A stretch of 64,000 nucleotides of DNA from Histoplasma ohiense (taxonomy: Eukaryota > Ascomycota > Eurotiomycetes > Onygenales > Ajellomycetaceae). The first letter of the stretch is position 1; every line of letters begins with the position of its first letter. Under the pieces are notes generated by a model. It ran no database searches, was not told the origin of the DNA, and saw nothing but the letters and a program-made list of their open reading frames with translations. Location: assembly GCA_017607445.1 (NCBI GenBank), contig JAEVHH010000004.1, positions 3,906,001 to 3,970,000 on the forward strand, written 5' to 3'. Shown one piece after another: positions 60,291 through 64,000 of this stretch. A program made the position numbers and the translations under genes.

Positions 60291-62574
60291 TCAATGAAAC
60301 GATTGGGTTGGATATAGAGGTTGCCGCTGTTGTTGATGTTGATGATGTTGATGATGTTGTGGAAAGCTGGAATGCAGGTACGGTTGCGATTTACACCACA
60401 TTTCACCGCTGTTGCTGTTATGGGAGTAAGGTAGGACGCCCGTCTTCCGCTCGGTTACGGCCTTCCCCAATGGCTGGTAGTGCATCTGGTCGAGCGGGAG
60501 ATGGCGAACGTGGTTCATGGAGGCGGATGGGGGAGGATAGAGCAGCGTGTTGACTTGCCGAACGGGTCGGTAGGGGGAGTTTCTGTCGATGAAGGATGGG
60601 GAAAGTCGAGTGGGTGTATGTACAGAGTATGCAGAAAGAGCGGGAGATATAGCGGCAGAGGTTGAGGCGTACGATGGGCTTTGGCGTTTGGATTGGTCGG
60701 GATAGGTGGTAGAATTATTAGGAAGGGTATGCGATATAGGAGCCAATGTTGTGGTTGGTGGAGTGCGTTGGCTCCAGGTGCTGACGGGTGGTGGGTACAC
60801 TGTGGCCATGGCACGAGTGCACTGTGGGAGGTGGGGTTGGCTTTGTGATTGAGGGGCATATGGCGGGCCAGCAGGGTGTTGTTGCGCCAGTGCAAAATTG
60901 AGTCGTGGAAGTTGTGGCAGAGACGAGGGTAGCATGGGCATTTCTGATTGTGGAACGGATGGAATTGTCAAAGGTGGGATATGGCCTCCAGTGACAGCTG
61001 TCATAGGTGGAAGTGATGGAAGAGGCGCCAGGCCTGACATAGTGGATATGGCCATTTTCTTGGAAGGAGGTTCCTCTACTGGTCCATCCCAGCTTCGCTT
61101 TCGATGCAGACCCGAAGTTGAGTTTACATTCCATGACGACTGACGCGGAGATAAACTCGGGTGTCCCAAAATGGGCGCAGTCGCAGGTGTATATATCTGA
61201 TGGCGTGGCGGTGCGTATGATGGCAGGCCGGAAGGCGAAGGTAGCTTAGGAGTTCGGACGGAGAGGTGACTAGTTGAGGTGGGAGTCGTGGGGGTGAGAT
61301 GGGGAGAGGGTTGCATAGTAGTCGGTGTGGAAGGTTGTGCCTCGTTATCGAGAGGAAGTCGAGAGGCTTTGGCAAAATAGGCAGCAAAAATCCCGAGCTT
61401 CGTGTGCCACTGATCCCATTCCTCTTCGGTCACAAACAAGTTATATCTAACATTGCTCAGGAACTCAACCTCCATTATATGGATCTCCTGGACCGAGATA
61501 CCTGATACTTCGGCCCAGGTCTTGTTCGTGTATGTATTGTCGTCCAGAACTATCACCCAATCAGTATCATGCATGACATCAAACAGGTCAAACCAGTCAG
61601 GTAGTAGATTCAAAAAGAAAAAAAAAAAAAAAAAAGGCTGGCCATACATTTATTTCCTATCATCAAAGCAATTGTCATCAGTCTGAATTCGCTTCCTCGT
61701 TTCCCTCTCACAACAGGGTTGGACTTCTTCAGGCGGTAGATGAACAGCAGGGCCAAGATGGCAACATTTTGGCTGACTTGGGTCGTAGAAAGGATTGTAG
61801 TTACCCATTTCCGAAAACCTATTGTTGGTATCGACTCTGGCGTAAGAGGTGGGATATGGTAACTCGGCGAAGACGAGGCGTTCAGGATAGCGTTAAGTTT
61901 CGACGCTTTTTCGAACCAGAACAAGCATGTTATCTAGAAAGATGAAAAGAGTACTCATCACGTTAGAAATGGCCGTCCAGAAAAGAAGAGATAATAGCCG
62001 TTTTCAAAGATGGCCAGTGGACACGACGTACCTGTGCAATAAACTCCGCGAGACTGCCCTTGCTATGATTTATGGACGATGGAATCTGCAAACGCGGAGC
62101 TATTGAATGGCTCGAGCTCTCTTTCTCTCGGGTGTCTGGCAGCTGGCACGTCAGAGAAGGGGGGCATTGTATCCGGGAACCAACGGAGCTCGAGACCATT
62201 TTCTCCGTCACCAGATGAATGGAGGGTTTCTCGGGGGGTGCATTCGAATACGACGACGGCATCCGATATAGAGTGGTTGCTTCATAGCGAGATGAGGGGA
62301 GCGAGGAGACAGAGGGCTTTAGAGCAACACCTGCCATATCCTGGGGCGGGGTAGACAGGCCAAAATGAAAAAGAGGTGCGGGCCGCTTTCCCGTAGTCCA
62401 AGAATGAGGATACTGGCGGGAGCTGCAAGGCGTAATTGTGCTGGCTCCCGACGACCCTCTTTCAATAATATCGTTGCTGCTGACGCTGGGTTTGTTGTAT
62501 ATTGAGGAGCTTGGAGTGGGCAGGTTGGTGGAGGAGGCAAACTGCAGCTGGGCGGAGGAAAGGACAGGATGCAT
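60291..62574 (-). CDS. Pho80/Clg1-like cyclin of the Pho85 family
   Basis: Three exons on the minus strand: 62032-62574, 61648-61933 and 60291-61549, encoding 695 residues. The first 180 residues are Ser/Pro-rich. The cyclin domain then starts: LTPESIPTIGFRKWVTTILS, then TTQVSQNVAILALLFIYRL, SEFRLMTIALMIGNKFLDDN, and TYTNKTWAEVSGISVQEIHI, ending MEVEFLSNVRYNLF. This is the cyclin fold of Pho80-like (PF08613) proteins, and the NKFLDDNTYTNKTWAEVSG core is diagnostic. The rest of the C-terminal half is Pro/Ser/Gln/His-rich and disordered. It should bind a Pho85-type kinase and steer it to targets; which target is unknown. The intron at 61550-61647 holds a T run on the coding strand before its acceptor. 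Confidence 0.9.
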
Positions 62575-64000
62575 GAGAGCAGATAGGGAGATATAGGTTC
62601 AAGGCGTATCGAAGGGAAGATGTGAAGGACGAAGGCCGGATATAGAGAACCTTTTCGGGTGAGAGGGCGAGCGACGAGGAAGGAGGATGAGGAAACAGGA
62701 GGAGCCCCGTAGTAAAGAGAGCAGGGAGAGAGAGAAGGGTCACCGGGAACGGCAGAAGCCGGTCACTCGATTGCACTATCGTCCCATCGATCCATCAGGG
62801 CATCAACAGGACTGGAGTCGATTGTATTTAAAAGAGTTACAGCAAGGGGCGGGTGGGGGGAACGGGTTGAATTCGTCCAGAAGAGTGAGTGACGCAGATT
62901 GGGGCGGTGGAAGGGGACCGGGCTGGGCAGAAAAAGGATAGAGGAGGTGCGGAGGAAGTTAAGGTTGGCGCTCAAGAGTAATCAATCACCAAGAAGAACT
63001 AATAACAGCGTCAAAACTGCGTCAAAACAGCATCATCTGCATCAACGGCCGCTGAGTGAATATTATGATTCAAGGAGGAGGTCCCGACCACCACGACAAA
63101 AGACGAGAAATAAACGAAGCGGGCAAATTACGCAGTATAAAAACGAAAGTGGTTAGCTATTGGTTGGCCGAAAAGCGAATCTTCGGTCGTTCACCAGACA
63201 GCCCGCGATTACATGAGCTAATAAGAGCCACCACCAAACCCAGGGAACCGCCGAAGAGGGCAGAGCGACGAGAGCGACGAGAGCGACGAGAGCCGTCCAG
63301 CTGGGTGGAGAAAAATAGTAACAAACCACTAGTATAAGAAGGGAATCAAGGGACGCCCTCGGCCCTTGGACGCTCCGGACGACAAGAACGGGAGCAAGTC
63401 TCACATTTGCAGCAGCAGACACGGATGGAGCATGGCGGATTGGAGATAACAAGGCTCTCTCTGTTCCACTTTTGGTTTTTTGGTCGAAGGAGTTTAGTGG
63501 CAGTGGTGGCGGATATTAATGAGAAAGGATGGTTCCGAAGAGCACGCGTAGTTATTTCTAGTATGGGTTACGAAACTTCATCCATGAGCCGGCATGGTTG
63601 TTTTTTTTTTTTTTTTTTTTTTAAAAAAAAACCCTTTTTAAAACCAACAACGGGAATAATATAACTAGTTCAGGGTGAAAAAGGGCAAGGCAGGCAGAGA
63701 GAAGTAACTAATCACTACTCTTAGTTATCACTATTTTGTGTTCTTATTGAATGGGGCAAACATCGAGAAGAAAAAGTAAAAATATATACGCGCTACTACC
63801 ACTACCGCTACCACTACCACTACCACGCCACACAAGGGCGTGAGTGACAATTTCGCATTCGGCCAGAGCGGCAGAGAGGTAGGAGTCAGGAGTTAGCTGA
63901 GGTCCCGCAGCAGCAGGGAGCAAGCAAGCAGAGTTTGGCCCGGAAACAGGCTGATCCTCCGTTGTCTTGCAAAAAGAAAAGAGGAGGACGCAAAAGTAAA
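62575..64000. promoter_or_regulatory. Cyclin gene 5' flank and probable long leader
   Basis: About 1.4 kb upstream of the cyclin ATG up to the window edge. Holds a GAGCGACGA nonanucleotide repeat of three units (63263-63289), a T run (63600-63622) and an ACTACC-type tract (about 63793-63823). No gene is recognised. A long 5' leader, as is common for fungal regulators, would fit. Confidence 0.5.

Noticed and set aside
1..64000. CRISPR arrays, bacterial insertion sequences, phage or operon structure
   Set aside because: No regularly spaced repeats were seen, and gene structure is clearly that of a fungal nuclear genome.

Overview
The window is nuclear DNA of a filamentous ascomycete. The genes carry many short introns of about 50-90 nt with GT...AG ends. 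They include chs7, PDR-type ABC transporters, a Pho85-type cyclin and HPC2/RPAP1 homologues. Intergenic DNA is long, AT-rich and full of homopolymers and microsatellites. Gene content and protein resemblance suggest Eurotiomycetes, possibly Onygenales, but the genus cannot be fixed from sequence reading alone. Gene models below were assembled by eye from reading frames, splice signals and family knowledge. For every intact gene model except the frameshifted one at 7411 the exon lengths sum to a multiple of three.

Layout. (1) 1-8.6 kb: a nine-exon phospholipase C (+), a seven-exon MFS sugar transporter (-) convergent with it, and a secreted Cys-rich protein with a LAS-type metallopeptidase-like C-terminus (+), whose frame is broken several times. 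(2) 9.7-16.2 kb: a divergent chromatin/transcription pair, an HPC2-like histone chaperone subunit (-) and an RPAP1-like RNA polymerase II assembly factor (+), separated by 2.2 kb of purine-rich non-coding DNA. (3) 16.2-26 kb: an AT-rich, decayed block with LTR-like repeat arms and broken copies of an AIM9-like phosphotransferase, an acyl-CoA ligase and a protein kinase-like gene. (4) 26-38 kb: a GPI-anchor candidate Cys-rich surface protein, a large membrane protein of unknown function, a full-length PDR ABC transporter with a predicted 5-nt micro-exon, and a GNAT acetyltransferase. (5) 38-46 kb: another LTR-like arm, a single-pass membrane protein, and about 5 kb with no supportable gene. (6) 46-54.5 kb: CHS7 (chitin synthase III export chaperone), a DUF676-type lipase, a broken HNH endonuclease gene lying in two opposed pieces with CGA-to-TGA type stops, and a YCII-domain protein. 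(7) 55-58.3 kb: a divergent pair of conserved fungal genes of unknown function. (8) 60-64 kb: a Pho80/Clg1-like cyclin with a long 5' region.

The intact genes are mostly independent housekeeping, cell-surface and transport genes, not one pathway. The best candidates for something undescribed are the divergent pair at 55.4-58.3 kb, the adjacent surface-protein genes at 26-30 kb, and three gene-structure oddities: the 5-nt micro-exon, a 33-nt in-frame 'intron' ending in TAG, and compensating indels in the metallopeptidase-like gene.
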